A DNA stretch of 64,000 nucleotides from Pseudarthrobacter albicanus (GCF_018224015.1 NZ_JAGPOT010000021.1:39698-103697), one strand, 5' to 3'; counted from the stretch's first letter, positions 18,164-27,893 are shown. Program-made: numbers and translations. Notes: generated by a model from the sequence alone, not told the origin.

Positions 18164-19165
18164 TCACAGGTCCGCGGCTTCGCCGTTCCGGCGGGCGCGT
18201 GCCGCCACCCGGGACAGGACCTGCGCGATATTGTCCGCCGAGGCGATGCTTCCGCCGCTCACCGTCAGCTGCCGCCCGTCGGATGAATCGACGACGACGG
18301 CCGGGCCGCTGCTGACCAGCAGGGCCGTGGCGGTGCCGCGGCTCCGGTAGCCCCAGCCGCCGTAATCGGCGGCCTTGACCTCCTTCGGCGTCGCGGCCTC
18401 GATCGCCGCCGCGGGGACGTCCATGACCCGCACGAAGCCCGCGGCGAACACCCGGAACCCGCTCCGGTCAACCCGGATACGGGCGACCAGGAGGGCCGCG
18501 CCCAGCACCGCGACAGCCACCAGGAGGGCCGCAAGCCACGGCACCGCGATGGCCAGCAGCGCGGCCGGCAGCAGCGTCGCAATCCCGATCATGACGAAGA
18601 CCGAACTGCGGGCGTGCACCCACACCCGGACCGAGTCCCGGGCCAGATCCGGATCCAGTTCGCGTGCCAGGGCCTCCCGCATGGCCTGGTCATCATCGAC
18701 CGACCAGCGTTCGTCGGCCTTGAACACGAACCCCATGACCACCCCGAGGCCCAGGGCTGCCCCGCTGCCCAGGGCCAGGACGGACACGTCCACCCGGGAG
18801 TCCCGCGCGTTGGCCAGGCCCAGCTGGCCCACCAGCACGGCGGCGAGCACGGTCGCGACAAAGAGGCTCAGGGCCAGGCCGGCCCCCATCATGAGGCGGC
18901 GCATCACCGCCGGGCGGGACAGCGGTGCCGCCTGCAGCAGCACGGCCCAGCCGATCAGCACGATCAGCGCCGCACCGGTCCCCGCGACGGCTCCGAACGG
19001 CGCAAAATCCGCCGCCCCGGCCTCGGTCCAGCGGACGGCCAGCGGCTCCGGCAAATCGGAACGGACCAGGAAGGCACAGACAAGGAAAGCGGCGGCCAGC
19101 ACCACGGGGAACCCCACCGCAAAGCGCAGGGCCCGCACGTCCACAGAATCCCGGAAGTGTCCCAT
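18164..19165 (-). CDS. DUF1648-like multi-spanning membrane protein
   Basis: 333 residues. The N-terminal half contains a DUF1648-like opening (about residues 10-50, with LPEPLAVRWTEAG) and four to five hydrophobic helices; two more helices lie near 205-255. The C-terminal ~90 residues are soluble and end in RRNGEAADL, resembling the bPH-type tail in related actinobacterial proteins. The function is unknown. A longer frame runs upstream to 19333, but the ATG at 19165 precedes the first helix and leaves a promoter gap to the divergent pepN. No cysteine cluster or catalytic motif is visible. Confidence 0.75.
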   Translation of the reverse strand: MGHFRDSVDVRALRFAVGFPVVLAAAFLVCAFLVRSDLPEPLAVRWTEAGAADFAPFGAVAGTGAALIVLIGWAVLLQAAPLSRPAVMRRLMMGAGLALSLFVATVLAAVLVGQLGLANARDSRVDVSVLALGSGAALGLGVVMGFVFKADERWSVDDDQAMREALARELDPDLARDSVRVWVHARSSVFVMIGIATLLPAALLAIAVPWLAALLVAVAVLGAALLVARIRVDRSGFRVFAAGFVRVMDVPAAAIEAATPKEVKAADYGGWGYRSRGTATALLVSSGPAVVVDSSDGRQLTVSGGSIASADNIAQVLSRVAARARRNGEAADL

Positions 19166-19299
19166 AACACCAACGCTACCGCGGCGCGCCCGCCGTGATG
19201 CCGGTTCTGTGACCCACGCGACTTGCCACCGGCCGGGGTCGTGAAAGAATAATTTCAAAGTATCGACTTCACTGTTTCTAGCCCTTCTGGAGGCACCAC

Positions 19300-21870
19300 T
19301 TGCCCGGTATGAACCTGACACGCGCCGAAGCACGCGAGCGCGCCGCCGTGATCGCCGTCGAGTCCTATGAAGTCAGCCTGGACCTGACCCGGGGGGAGAA
19401 GGTCTTCGGCTCCACCACGGCCGTGAAGTTCACGGCGAAGCCGGGGTCCTCGACGTTCATCGACGCGGTCACGCATGCGGTGCGGAGCGTGACCCTGAAC
19501 GGCCGCGAGCTTGATCCGGCGGAGGTCTCCGACGGCATCCGTATCCAGCTGCCGGGACTCGCGGCGGACAACGAGCTGCTGGTCGTGGCCGAGGCCCCCT
19601 ACATGAACACCGGCGAGGGCCTGCACCGCTTCGTGGATCCGGTGGACAACGAGGTCTACCTGTACACCCAGTTCGAGGTCCCGGATTCCCGCCGGGTGTT
19701 CGCCGTCTTCGAACAGCCCGACCTCAAGGCCAGCTTCAGCTTCACCGTCACGGCGCCCTCGCACTGGGACGTGGTGTCCACCTCCCCCACCCCGGTACCG
19801 GTCGGGACCCTTCCCGGCACGGACGGCGCCGCCCGCTCCGTCTGGGAGTTCCCCCCGACCCCCCGGATTTCCTCCTACGTCACCGCCCTGATCGCCGGCC
19901 CGTACCAGTGCGTCCGCAGCGAGGTGACCTCCGCGACGGGCACGGTGACCCCGCTGGGCGTCTTTGCCCGCAAGTCCCTCATGCAGTACCTGGATGCGGA
20001 AAACATCTTCGAGCTGACCCGCCAGGGCTTCGAGTTCTACGAGGCGCAGTTCGGCTGCCCGTACCCGTTCGAAAAGTACGACCAGCTCTTCGTGCCGGAG
20101 TTCAACGCCGGGGCCATGGAGAACGCCGGGGCCGTCACCATCATGGAAGGCTACGTCTTCCGGGGCAAGGTCACGGACGCCCAGGTGGAGCGCCGGGCCA
20201 TCACCGTGCTGCACGAGCTCGCGCACATGTGGTTCGGGGACCTTGTCACGATGCGCTGGTGGAACGACCTGTGGCTCAACGAATCCTTCGCCGAGTACAT
20301 GTCCCACCTCGCCGCCGTGGAGAACACCAGGTTCGACCACGCGTGGACCACCTTCGCCTCGGTGGAGAAGTCCTGGGCCTACCGTCAGGACCAGCTGCCC
20401 ACCACGCACCCGATCTTCGCCGAAATCAACAACCTGCAGGACGTTGAGGTCAACTTCGACGGCATCACCTACGCCAAGGGCGCCTCGGTGCTGCGCCAGC
20501 TGGTGGCCTGGGTGGGGCCAGACGAGTTCATCGCCGGCGTCCGCGAGTACTTCCGCAAGCATGCCTGGCAGAACACCGAGCTCAGCGATCTGATGGCCGA
20601 GCTGGAGAAGGCCAGCGGCCGGGACCTGGACAAGTGGGGCCGGCTCTGGCTGGAAACCGCCGGCGTCAACACCCTCCAGCCGGAGCTCTCCGTCAGTGCG
20701 GACGGCGTGATCAGCTCCTTCGCGATCCTGCAGTCGGCCACCGAGGGCCAGCCCACCATCCGTCCGCACCGGCTCGCCGTCGGCTTCTACAACCTCAACG
20801 GCGCCGGGAAGCTGGAGCGTGTCCACCGTGAGGAGCTCGACGTCGACGGCGAGCGCACGCTGGTCCCGGCGCTGGCCGGGCGGCCGCGGCCGGACCTGGT
20901 TCTGCTCAACGACGACGACCTCGCCTATGCCAAGGTCCGCCTCGACCCGGCGTCCCTCGCCACGGCCACGGCCCACCTGAAGGACTTCGCCCGGAGCCTC
21001 CCCCGGACCCTGGTCTGGGGTTCGGCCTGGGACGCGGCGCGCGACGGCGAAAGCCCGGCCCGCGGCTATGTCGACCTGATCCTGGCCAACATCGCCGAGG
21101 AGTCCGATTCCTCCGTGATCCTGGTCCAGCTGCGCCAGCTGGCCACGACGCTGAACTTCTACGTCGCCGAGGAACACAAGGAAGCCACCATCGTGGCCGC
21201 GGCCGACCGGCTCTGGGAGCTTGCCTCCGGTGTTCCGGCAGGCTCCGACGCGCAACTGCAGTTCGTGATGTCCCATGCGCTGCTGGCACGCAGCGCCGGG
21301 CAGCTGGACACCATCGCCGGGCTGCTGGACGGTTCCCTGGTGCTGGACGGCCTGGCCGTGGACCAGGACCTGCGCTGGGAACTGCTCGCTTCCCTCGTCA
21401 CCGGCGGCAGGGCGGGACAGGAACAGATCGACGCCGAGCTGGAGCAGGACAACACCGCCAGCGGGCAGAACGCGGCGGCCCTCGCCACGGCCGCCATCCC
21501 CACCCCCGGGGCGAAGGCCGCGGCGTGGGAATCGATCGTGGTCAAGGGCGACCTCTCCAACGCCCTGCAGGGCTCCGCGGTGAACGGCTTCACCCGGGTC
21601 CTGGACACCGCCCTGCTGGAACCGTACTCCGGAAAGTACTTCGACGCCGTCCCCGGCATCATGGCCGACCGCACCCACGCCCTGGCGCAGCAGATCATCG
21701 TCGGACTCTACCCGGCCCAGCTGACCACGCAGGAGACGGTGGACCGCACCGACGCGTTCCTGGCCGCACTGCCGGAGGACAGCACGGCCCTGCGGCGCAT
21801 GATGCTGGAGAACCGCGACGGCGTGGCCCGCGCCCTGCGGGCCCGCCAGGCCGACGCCGGAGCGTCATGA
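19300..21870 (+). CDS. pepN: Aminopeptidase N (M1 family)
   Basis: 856-residue zinc aminopeptidase. Substrate motif GAMEN at 271-275 and zinc motif HELAH (305-309) with the second Glu in LNESFAEY. The C-terminal ~400 residues match the ERAP1-like helical domain of bacterial PepN. The start is TTG at 19300 with GGAGG 7 bases upstream; the internal ATG at 19309 has poorer spacing. The end overlaps the next gene by four bases (ATGA), so the two are co-translated. Location near the Rv2466c homologue and nei-rpiB recalls the mycobacterial arrangement. Confidence 0.96.
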   Translation: MPGMNLTRAEARERAAVIAVESYEVSLDLTRGEKVFGSTTAVKFTAKPGSSTFIDAVTHAVRSVTLNGRELDPAEVSDGIRIQLPGLAADNELLVVAEAPYMNTGEGLHRFVDPVDNEVYLYTQFEVPDSRRVFAVFEQPDLKASFSFTVTAPSHWDVVSTSPTPVPVGTLPGTDGAARSVWEFPPTPRISSYVTALIAGPYQCVRSEVTSATGTVTPLGVFARKSLMQYLDAENIFELTRQGFEFYEAQFGCPYPFEKYDQLFVPEFNAGAMENAGAVTIMEGYVFRGKVTDAQVERRAITVLHELAHMWFGDLVTMRWWNDLWLNESFAEYMSHLAAVENTRFDHAWTTFASVEKSWAYRQDQLPTTHPIFAEINNLQDVEVNFDGITYAKGASVLRQLVAWVGPDEFIAGVREYFRKHAWQNTELSDLMAELEKASGRDLDKWGRLWLETAGVNTLQPELSVSADGVISSFAILQSATEGQPTIRPHRLAVGFYNLNGAGKLERVHREELDVDGERTLVPALAGRPRPDLVLLNDDDLAYAKVRLDPASLATATAHLKDFARSLPRTLVWGSAWDAARDGESPARGYVDLILANIAEESDSSVILVQLRQLATTLNFYVAEEHKEATIVAAADRLWELASGVPAGSDAQLQFVMSHALLARSAGQLDTIAGLLDGSLVLDGLAVDQDLRWELLASLVTGGRAGQEQIDAELEQDNTASGQNAAALATAAIPTPGAKAAAWESIVVKGDLSNALQGSAVNGFTRVLDTALLEPYSGKYFDAVPGIMADRTHALAQQIIVGLYPAQLTTQETVDRTDAFLAALPEDSTALRRMMLENRDGVARALRARQADAGAS

Positions 21871-22352
21871 ACCTGGACGAGCACCGCTACGCGCTGACGG
21901 TCCGGTGGACCGGGAACCTGGGCGAGGGAACGGCCACGTACCGCGGCTATTCGCGGGACCACGACGTCGAGATCCCCGGCCTGCCGGTCCTCAAAGGTTC
22001 CGCCGACCCCACCTTCCACGGCGACCGGCACCGCTACAACCCCGAGCAGCTGCTGCTGGCCGCGCTGTCCCAGTGCCACATGCTGTCCTTCCTGCACGTG
22101 GCCGTGCAGCACGGGGTGGTGGTGACGGCGTACGAGGACCAGGCCGCCGGGCTGATGCGGACCAACCGGGACGGCAGCGGCCAGTTCGAGTCGGTCACGC
22201 TCAAGCCCCTGGTGACCACCGCGGGTCCGGTCGCCGCGGGACTGCTGGCGGAGCTGCACGCCGAGGCGAACAAGGTCTGCTTCATCGCCCGGAGCGTCAA
22301 CTTCCCGGTCCTGCACGAGCCGGCCGCCGCGGTGGGGCCCCAGGCCGGCTGA
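21867..22352 (+). CDS. OsmC-family peroxide reductase-like protein
   Basis: 161 residues. OsmC/Ohr proteins reduce organic hydroperoxides using two cysteines: here LSQCHML near residue 70 and NKVCFIARSVN near 135, the expected pair. An HRYNPEQLLLAALS helix precedes the first Cys. Typical length for the family. Translationally coupled to pepN by an ATGA overlap. Which peroxide or other substrate it handles is not shown. Confidence 0.9.
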   Translation: MNLDEHRYALTVRWTGNLGEGTATYRGYSRDHDVEIPGLPVLKGSADPTFHGDRHRYNPEQLLLAALSQCHMLSFLHVAVQHGVVVTAYEDQAAGLMRTNRDGSGQFESVTLKPLVTTAGPVAAGLLAELHAEANKVCFIARSVNFPVLHEPAAAVGPQAG

Positions 22353-22380
22353 ACCCTTTGCCGGCGCGGTGCCCTGCGGG

Positions 22381-22420
22381 GCCGTCGCGGGGCCCGGGTG
22401 CGCACGGGGCCCGCGACGGC
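22381..22420 (+). terminator. Terminator after pepN-osmC
   Basis: GCCGTCGCGGG (22381-22391) pairs perfectly with CCCGCGACGGC (22410-22420); the 18-base loop can form further GC pairs. No U-tract. It lies 28 bases beyond the osmC stop. Confidence 0.6.
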
Positions 22421-22557
22421 GCTAATGTGGAAGATCAAGAGTCTTATGAGTCCCATGCGCCCGGCGAATGCCGGCCAGCGGTCCGGCCGCCCGCCCCACC
22501 TCCCGTTCCACCCCTGCCGGCCGGCAGCCAGCGCAGCAGTGAGGAGCACCCCCGCCG

Positions 22558-23232
22558 ATGTACAGCCCGTTTTCGACCACCCCGATCACGCCCATCACGC
22601 CGCCGGACATCTCGGTGATCAATGTGCCCGGACTCCTGATCAGCATCGGGGTCGGCGTTGGCATCTGGCTCGTGGCCTCCTTCCTGATCGCCGGGATCAC
22701 GAAACGGGTCGCCGCGGGCACCAAGTTCTTCAAGAAGCCGCACTTCCGCTGGGCGGCGCCTGCCCTCCGCGCCCTGGACCACGAACGCCGGGTCCAGCGG
22801 GCCCACACGATCGGTTCGCTGCTCAGCAGCATCGTCGGCGTCCTGATCGCCGTCATCACCATCATCTACGTGTTCAAGAACCTGAATGTGGACATCGCGC
22901 CGCTGCTGACCAGCGTGGGAATCCTCGGTGTGGCGATCGGCTTCGGCGCCCAGCAGCTCATCCGGGACTTCCTGGCCGGCATCTTCATCACCATCGAGGA
23001 CCAGTACGGGATCGGCGACGTCATCGAAACGTCCGAAGTCGTGGGCACGGTCGAGGCCATGGGCCTGCGCATCACCCGGGTCAGGGCCGAGGACGGCACG
23101 GTCTGGTACCTGCGCAACGGGGAAATCCTGCGCGTCGGCAACCGTTCCCAAGGCACCTACATCCCTCCCACGGACGAACCGGCGGCCACCACCGACGCCG
23201 GAACCGCCACCCAGCAACAGGCCGGAGAATAG
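22558..23232 (+). CDS. Small-conductance mechanosensitive channel family protein (MscS)
   Basis: 224 residues, shorter than E. coli MscS (286). Helices at about 24-45 and 85-105 are followed by the pore-lining region TSVGILGVAIGFGAQQLIRDFLAG (residues about 115-138) and the beta-domain FITIEDQYGIGDVIE. The C-terminal alpha/beta cage is cut short and replaced by a Pro/Thr/Gln-rich tail. The likely role is osmotic downshock relief in the inner membrane. The globin gene starts 2 bases after its stop, so they form one unit. ATG start. Confidence 0.88.
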   Translation: MYSPFSTTPITPITPPDISVINVPGLLISIGVGVGIWLVASFLIAGITKRVAAGTKFFKKPHFRWAAPALRALDHERRVQRAHTIGSLLSSIVGVLIAVITIIYVFKNLNVDIAPLLTSVGILGVAIGFGAQQLIRDFLAGIFITIEDQYGIGDVIETSEVVGTVEAMGLRITRVRAEDGTVWYLRNGEILRVGNRSQGTYIPPTDEPAATTDAGTATQQQAGE

Positions 23233-23234
23233 CC

Positions 23235-23693
23235 ATGACGACCCCCAGCGCCGGCGAACCCCGGCAGCCCAGGCAACTGATGCAGAACGATCCGTTCAGC
23301 CAGCCCGGCTACACGGACAATTTCTACGACGCCGTCGGCGGCCACGAGACGTTCGTGAAGCTCGTCGACGTGTTCTACGACGGCGTCGCGGCGGATCCGC
23401 TGCTGCGGGCCATGTACCCGGAAGAGGACCTCGCGCCGGCCAAGCGCCGCTTCCTGATGTTCCTGGAGCAGTACTGGGGCGGCCCCACGACGTACGGCGA
23501 GGAGCGCGGGCACCCCCGGCTGCGGATGCGCCACGTGCCCTTCCGGGTCACGCCCGAGGCCAAGGATCGCTGGCTGCACCACATGCGTGACGCGGTGGAT
23601 GCCCTTGCGCTCCCGCCGCTGTACGAAGGGACCCTCTGGGACTACATGGACCGGGCAGCCCTGTCCATGGTGAACAGCCCCTCCGAGGCCTGA
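23235..23693 (+). CDS. glbO: Truncated haemoglobin, group II (GlbO-like)
   Basis: 152 residues. The globin region runs from about residue 25: a VFYDGVAADPLLRAMYP block (B helix to CD region), FLEQYWGGPTTY (E helix), the proximal His in LRMRHVPF and the G-helix Trp in DRWLHHM, the arrangement of GlbO. These haem proteins bind oxygen and may scavenge NO or peroxide. An N-terminal extension of about 20 Pro/Gln-rich residues is less conserved. ATG start 2 bases after mscS. Confidence 0.92.
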   Translation: MTTPSAGEPRQPRQLMQNDPFSQPGYTDNFYDAVGGHETFVKLVDVFYDGVAADPLLRAMYPEEDLAPAKRRFLMFLEQYWGGPTTYGEERGHPRLRMRHVPFRVTPEAKDRWLHHMRDAVDALALPPLYEGTLWDYMDRAALSMVNSPSEA

Positions 23694-23706
23694 GCAGGCC
23701 TCCGGG

Positions 23707-24366
23707 TCAGAGACCGGAGCCGGTCCTGGCCAGGACGTGCCCGCGGGGTCCGCTGAGCCGGAACCAGCGGCCGGCGCGGTACAGCTGCTGCTCGCCGTCG
23801 GCCAGGAACCCGAGGGTGAGGGCCGCGAAGGCGGCACCTGACGGGAGCCCCCCGGCGTCGGGCAGGCCCCTGCCCCAGACCGTGGCCCGGGCGTTGTTGA
23901 CGACCAGGGCGCCAGGCTTGTCCGGAATGATCGCCGCGACCTCGGCGATGCCGGCCTCCGCGGCCTGCCGCAACACGGTGTCCTGCAGGCTGCCGAGCAG
24001 CTCCCAGCCGCTCCGGGGCGCCCCGATCCCGGCCCAGGACTCGGCGACGGTGACCGGCGGCAGCGGCAGTTCGACGTCGTTCTGCCCCGCACGCGCCAGC
24101 CGGTCCAGCACCGCGGAGATCGGCACGGTCACATCCGTGTCCGCCGGCTGCGCGAGCGCCATGGTCCGCAGCCCGAGGATGGTGGGCGTGGACTCCCCCA
24201 GCAGGCGGGGCCGGAGCACGCACACGTAGGCGGCCAGCACCGGGCCGGACGCCTGGAGCCGGATGGCGCCGTCGTCGATGGACCTGGCGCGGGTGGCAAA
24301 GGTGCGCAGGTCGGCAAGGTCGCTGGGATCGGTGAACTTCAGGGGCAGGGTGAGGACATCAGACAC
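23707..24366 (-). CDS. Conserved hypothetical actinobacterial protein
   Basis: 219 residues from a GTG (24366), chosen because the upstream frame to 24561 runs antisense through the tesB start. No signal peptide, membrane helix or catalytic motif could be named. Two similar halves are possible: an N-terminal segment (LRTFATRARSIDDGAIRLQ, then VLAAYVCVLRPRLLG) with a central TVAESWAGIGAPRSGWE, and a C-terminal part with alanine-rich helices and ALTLGFL. Codon use and GC are like the neighbours, so it is a real gene of unknown role. Convergent with glbO and divergent from tesB. Confidence 0.75.
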   Translation of the reverse strand: MSDVLTLPLKFTDPSDLADLRTFATRARSIDDGAIRLQASGPVLAAYVCVLRPRLLGESTPTILGLRTMALAQPADTDVTVPISAVLDRLARAGQNDVELPLPPVTVAESWAGIGAPRSGWELLGSLQDTVLRQAAEAGIAEVAAIIPDKPGALVVNNARATVWGRGLPDAGGLPSGAAFAALTLGFLADGEQQLYRAGRWFRLSGPRGHVLARTGSGL

Positions 24367-24429
24367 AATATGGACTCTACCGGTTGCGCCTCCTTGGGGT
24401 GGTGCCCGGGGGACGTCTAGAGTCGAACC

Positions 24430-25377
24430 ATGACTGAAGCCGACGCCGGATTGCAGGGCCTGCCTGCCCAGGACCCCACCTCCATGCTCATCGAACTCCT
24501 GGACCTCGGAGAACTCCAGGGCGCCCGCACCGATGAGGACATTTTCATGGGCCCGTCCCAAAAACAGCTCCGGCAGCGTGTTTTCGGCGGACAGGTCCTG
24601 GCGCAGTCACTCGTCGCGGCCATGCGCACGGTGGATGCCGGGCGCAAGGTGCATTCGATGCACGGCTACTTCCTGCGTCCCGGCGATACCAACGAGCCCA
24701 TCACCTTCGGCGTCGAGCGCCTGCGGGACGGCCGCTCCTTCTCGGCGCGGCGGGTCCACGCCTACCAGGAGGGCATGCCCATCCTGTCGATGATCGCGTC
24801 CTTCCAGGACGAGGACGAGGGAGTCGAACACCAGTCAGAGATGCCGGCCGGCATCCCGGATCCGGAGTCGCTGCCCAGCACCGCGGACCTGCTGGGGACT
24901 TTCGACCATCCGGTGGCACGGGAGTGGGCCTTCGAACGGCCCTTTGACATCCGCCATGTCGATCCGGCGCTCTATGTCTCGGCGACGGGCCGCAAGGAAG
25001 CACGCAACGCCGTGTGGATGAAGACCTTCGGGCCCATGCCGGATGACCCCGACCTGCACCGCGCTGCCCTGGCCTATGCGAGTGACTACACGCTGCTGGA
25101 GTCCATCCTCCGCAAGCACGGAATGAGCTGGGTTACCCCGGGCATGTCCGTGGCAAGCCTGGACCACGCGATGTGGTGGCACCGTCCCGTCCGGGTGGAC
25201 GAATGGCTGCTCTACGTCCAGGAGTCCCCCAGCGCGCAGGGCGCCCGCGGGCTGGCCACCGGCAGGATCTTCAGCCGGGAAGGCCTGCATGTCGCCACGG
25301 TGGCCCAGGAAGGCATGATCCGCGTCCCCGCTGAGGTCAAGGACGAGGTGGCCGGAGCCCTGCGGTCGAGGTCCTGA
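24430..25377 (+). CDS. tesB: Acyl-CoA thioesterase II
   Basis: 315-residue double-hotdog thioesterase that hydrolyses acyl-CoA. The family pattern is clear: RVFGGQVLAQ near residue 55, HSMHGYFLRPGD, RDGRSFSARRV, and the second-half SLDHAMWWHRP with catalytic Asp. Length fits TesB (about 286-320). It is a single gene ended by a very strong hairpin. ATG start at 24430; no convincing ribosome site, but no better start nearby. Confidence 0.95.
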   Translation: MTEADAGLQGLPAQDPTSMLIELLDLGELQGARTDEDIFMGPSQKQLRQRVFGGQVLAQSLVAAMRTVDAGRKVHSMHGYFLRPGDTNEPITFGVERLRDGRSFSARRVHAYQEGMPILSMIASFQDEDEGVEHQSEMPAGIPDPESLPSTADLLGTFDHPVAREWAFERPFDIRHVDPALYVSATGRKEARNAVWMKTFGPMPDDPDLHRAALAYASDYTLLESILRKHGMSWVTPGMSVASLDHAMWWHRPVRVDEWLLYVQESPSAQGARGLATGRIFSREGLHVATVAQEGMIRVPAEVKDEVAGALRSRS

Positions 25378-25451
25378 AGCGCCGGTTGCGCCGGGCCTGG
25401 CCGGCCGGGGCCGGGGCCGGGCGCAGCTGACGCCGCACCAGCGGCTTGCAT

Positions 25452-25491
25452 GCAGAAGGCCGGCTCCCCCTGAGGGGAGCCGGCCTTCTGC
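25452..25491. terminator. Strong bidirectional hairpin between tesB and ettA
   Basis: GCAGAAGGCCGGCTCCCC (25452-25469) and its perfect complement (25474-25491) form an 18-bp stem with loop CTGA. There is no long U-tract. It separates two convergent genes. Confidence 0.85.
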
Positions 25492-25530
25492 GCTCGCGGC
25501 TGCGGGCCGCTGCTTCCGCGGCGGGCGGGC

Positions 25531-27213
25531 TCAGTCGCGGGTGAGGCGGCGGTGGGTCACCCGGTGCGGCTTGGCCGCGTCGGGGCCCAGCCGCTCAACC
25601 TTGTTCTCCTCGTAGGACTCGAAGTTGCCTTCGAACCAGTACCACTGGGAGGGGTTGGCCTCGTCGCCTTCATAAGCGAGGATGTGGGTGGCGACCCGGT
25701 CCAGGAACCAGCGGTCGTGCGAGACCACGACGGCGCAGCCCGGGAATTCGAGCAGGGCGTTTTCGAGGCTGCTGAGCGTCTCGACGTCGAGGTCGTTAGT
25801 CGGTTCGTCCAGGAGCAGCAAGTTACCGCCCTGCTTCAGGGTCAGGGCCAGGTTCAGGCGGTTCCGCTCACCGCCGGAGAGCACACCGGCCTTCTTCTGC
25901 TGGTCAGGGCCCTTGAAGCCAAACGCGGCGACATAGGCGCGGGACGGCATTTCGACGTGGCCGACCTGGATGTAGTCCAGCCCGTCGGACACGACCTCCC
26001 ACAGGGTCTTGTTCGGGTCGATGCCGCCGCGGCTCTGGTCGGCGTAGGAGATCTTGACGGAGTCGCCGATCTTCAGTTCGCCGCCGTCGAGGGGCTCCAG
26101 CCCGACGATGGTCTTGAACAGCGTGGTCTTGCCGACGCCGTTCGGGCCGATGACGCCCACGATGCCGTTGCGGGGCAGCGTGAAGGACAGCCCGTCGATC
26201 AGGGTGCGGTCCTCGAAACCCTTCTGCAGGTTCTTCGCTTCCAGCACCAGGCCGCCCAGGCGCGGTCCCGGCGGGATCTGGATCTCTTCGAAGTCGAGCT
26301 TGCGGGTGCGGTCCGCCTCGGCAGCCATTTCCTCGTAGCGGGCCAGGCGGGCCTTGGACTTGGTCTGGCGTCCCTTGGCGTTGGACCGGACCCACTCGAG
26401 TTCCTCGGTGAGCCGCTTGGCCTGCTTGGCGTCCTTCTTGCCCTGGACTTCCAGGCGGGCGCGCTTCTTCTCCAGATAGGTGGAGTAGTTGCCCTCATAG
26501 GGGTAGAGGTGGCCGCGGTCGACTTCGGCGATCCACTGCGCCACGTGATCCAGGAAGTACCGGTCGTGGGTGACGGCGAGGACGGCACCGGCGTAGCTGG
26601 TGAGGTGCTGCTCGAGCCAGAGGACGCTTTCGGCGTCGAGGTGGTTGGTGGGCTCATCGAGCAGCAGCAGGTCCGGCTTCTGCAGCAGGAGTTTGCACAG
26701 CGCCACGCGGCGGCGCTCACCGCCGGAGAGCAGTGTGACGTCGGCGTCAGCCGGGGGGCACCGCAGGGCGTCCATGGCCTGTTCCAGCTGGGAGTCGAGG
26801 TCCCACGCGTCGGCGGCATCGATGGCTTCCTGGAGCTGGCCCATCTCGTCGAGGAGCACGTCGTAGTCCGCGTCGGGGCTGGCCATTTCTTCGGAGATGG
26901 CGTTGAAACGCTGGATCTTGCCGATGATCTCCCCGACGCCTTCCTGGACGTTGCCCAGGACGGTCTTCTCCTCGTTCAGCGGCGGCTCCTGCAGCAGGAT
27001 GCCCACCGTGTAGCCGGGGCTCAGCCGGGCCTCGCCGTTCGTGGGGGTGTCCAGGCCTGCCATGATCTTGAGAATGGTGGACTTACCGGCACCATTCGGC
27101 CCAACAACTCCGATCTTGGCCCCCGGGAAGAAGGACATGCTCACGTCATCGAGGATAAGTTTTTCGCCAACGGACTTACGCGCATTGGTCATTGTGTAGA
27201 TAAATTCCGCCAT
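25531..27213 (-). CDS. ettA: Energy-dependent translational throttle protein EttA (ABC-F)
   Basis: 560-residue cytosolic ABC-F ATPase that binds the ribosomal E site and gates entry to elongation according to ATP/ADP level. Two Walker A motifs (GPNGAGKST about residue 38 and GPNGVGKTT in the second half), two signature motifs (LSGGERRRVAL, LSGGERNRLNL) and an inter-domain linker with the Arg/Lys-rich helix KARLARYEEM are present. No membrane segment. The ATG at 27213 (MAEFIYTM) matches known EttA N-termini; the longer frame to 27324 does not. Confidence 0.95.
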   Translation of the reverse strand: MAEFIYTMTNARKSVGEKLILDDVSMSFFPGAKIGVVGPNGAGKSTILKIMAGLDTPTNGEARLSPGYTVGILLQEPPLNEEKTVLGNVQEGVGEIIGKIQRFNAISEEMASPDADYDVLLDEMGQLQEAIDAADAWDLDSQLEQAMDALRCPPADADVTLLSGGERRRVALCKLLLQKPDLLLLDEPTNHLDAESVLWLEQHLTSYAGAVLAVTHDRYFLDHVAQWIAEVDRGHLYPYEGNYSTYLEKKRARLEVQGKKDAKQAKRLTEELEWVRSNAKGRQTKSKARLARYEEMAAEADRTRKLDFEEIQIPPGPRLGGLVLEAKNLQKGFEDRTLIDGLSFTLPRNGIVGVIGPNGVGKTTLFKTIVGLEPLDGGELKIGDSVKISYADQSRGGIDPNKTLWEVVSDGLDYIQVGHVEMPSRAYVAAFGFKGPDQQKKAGVLSGGERNRLNLALTLKQGGNLLLLDEPTNDLDVETLSSLENALLEFPGCAVVVSHDRWFLDRVATHILAYEGDEANPSQWYWFEGNFESYEENKVERLGPDAAKPHRVTHRRLTRD

Positions 27214-27299
27214 GGCTACAAATCTAGTGGCTCGGCACGGATAACTCATATTCCGGCAGGCCCCGATGCGCGGCGGCAGCCGGACACCTTGCGGGAGTC

Positions 27300-27893
27300 T
27301 CAGACCGGTGTGCCCACCAGGCACCGGCCGCCTGCCAGCACCGGAAGGACACTGACCGTAACGCTGCCCGTCCGGAGCTGGGCAACAACGCAGTCACTGC
27401 CCACCTTCACCGCGGCTTCGACGGCATCGGCGTCCAGGCCCGTGGGGGTCCTGCTCGCGGTGACTTCCTGCTGTCCGGAGGTGAAGCCGGCGTCGGTGAG
27501 CGCGGCCCGGGCACGGTCCGTGCCGGGCTTTGCCCCGCCGGCGACGGCACCACTCAACGCCGCTTCGACCCGGGCTTTCGCGGCGGCCGTGGCCAGGTCG
27601 AGCGCGGGCTGGGTCCCGGACCCGGCGGCCAAGGGGGCCTGGGCGGGTGCCTGGGCGGCGGTGTGGGCCGGGTCCGGCGACGGCTGCGTGCCGGAGCCGG
27701 CGGGCAGGGAGGCCTGGGTGGATGCCGGGGCCGCTGACCCGCTGCCTGCGCCGGAGGGCGGCGAGCAGGCGGCCGCCGACGCGAGCACCAGGACCAGAAC
27801 ACCGAGCGAAGCGGCGGACCGGAACCCCGCAGCGCATCGCTTGCCCCCGGCGGGAAGGAAGGCCGTCCGGTCACTGTCATTCCTGGCTCGCAT
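27300..27893 (-). CDS. Secreted lipoprotein of unknown function
   Basis: 197 residues. A basic N-terminus, hydrophobic segment SLGVLVLVLASAAAC and lipobox Cys near residue 44 predict a lipid-anchored exported protein. A low-complexity Pro/Ala/Ser/Gln linker (45-100) contains the repeat AGSGTQP twice. The last 100 residues form a compact domain with two cysteines (GSDCVVAQLR and GGRCLVGTPV) that could form a disulfide; it resembles a small domain common in Micrococcaceae, perhaps DUF6993, from memory. ATG 27893 follows an adjacent GTG at 27896. Single gene, no clear partner. Confidence 0.72.
   Translation of the reverse strand: MRARNDSDRTAFLPAGGKRCAAGFRSAASLGVLVLVLASAAACSPPSGAGSGSAAPASTQASLPAGSGTQPSPDPAHTAAQAPAQAPLAAGSGTQPALDLATAAAKARVEAALSGAVAGGAKPGTDRARAALTDAGFTSGQQEVTASRTPTGLDADAVEAAVKVGSDCVVAQLRTGSVTVSVLPVLAGGRCLVGTPV

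Noticed and set aside
19255..21678. 807-codon minus-strand frame
   Set aside because: Antisense to pepN, which has all M1 motifs.
23685..23702. Palindrome at the end of glbO as terminator
   Set aside because: Only six pairs remain when a realistic loop is allowed and it includes the stop codon; too weak to call.
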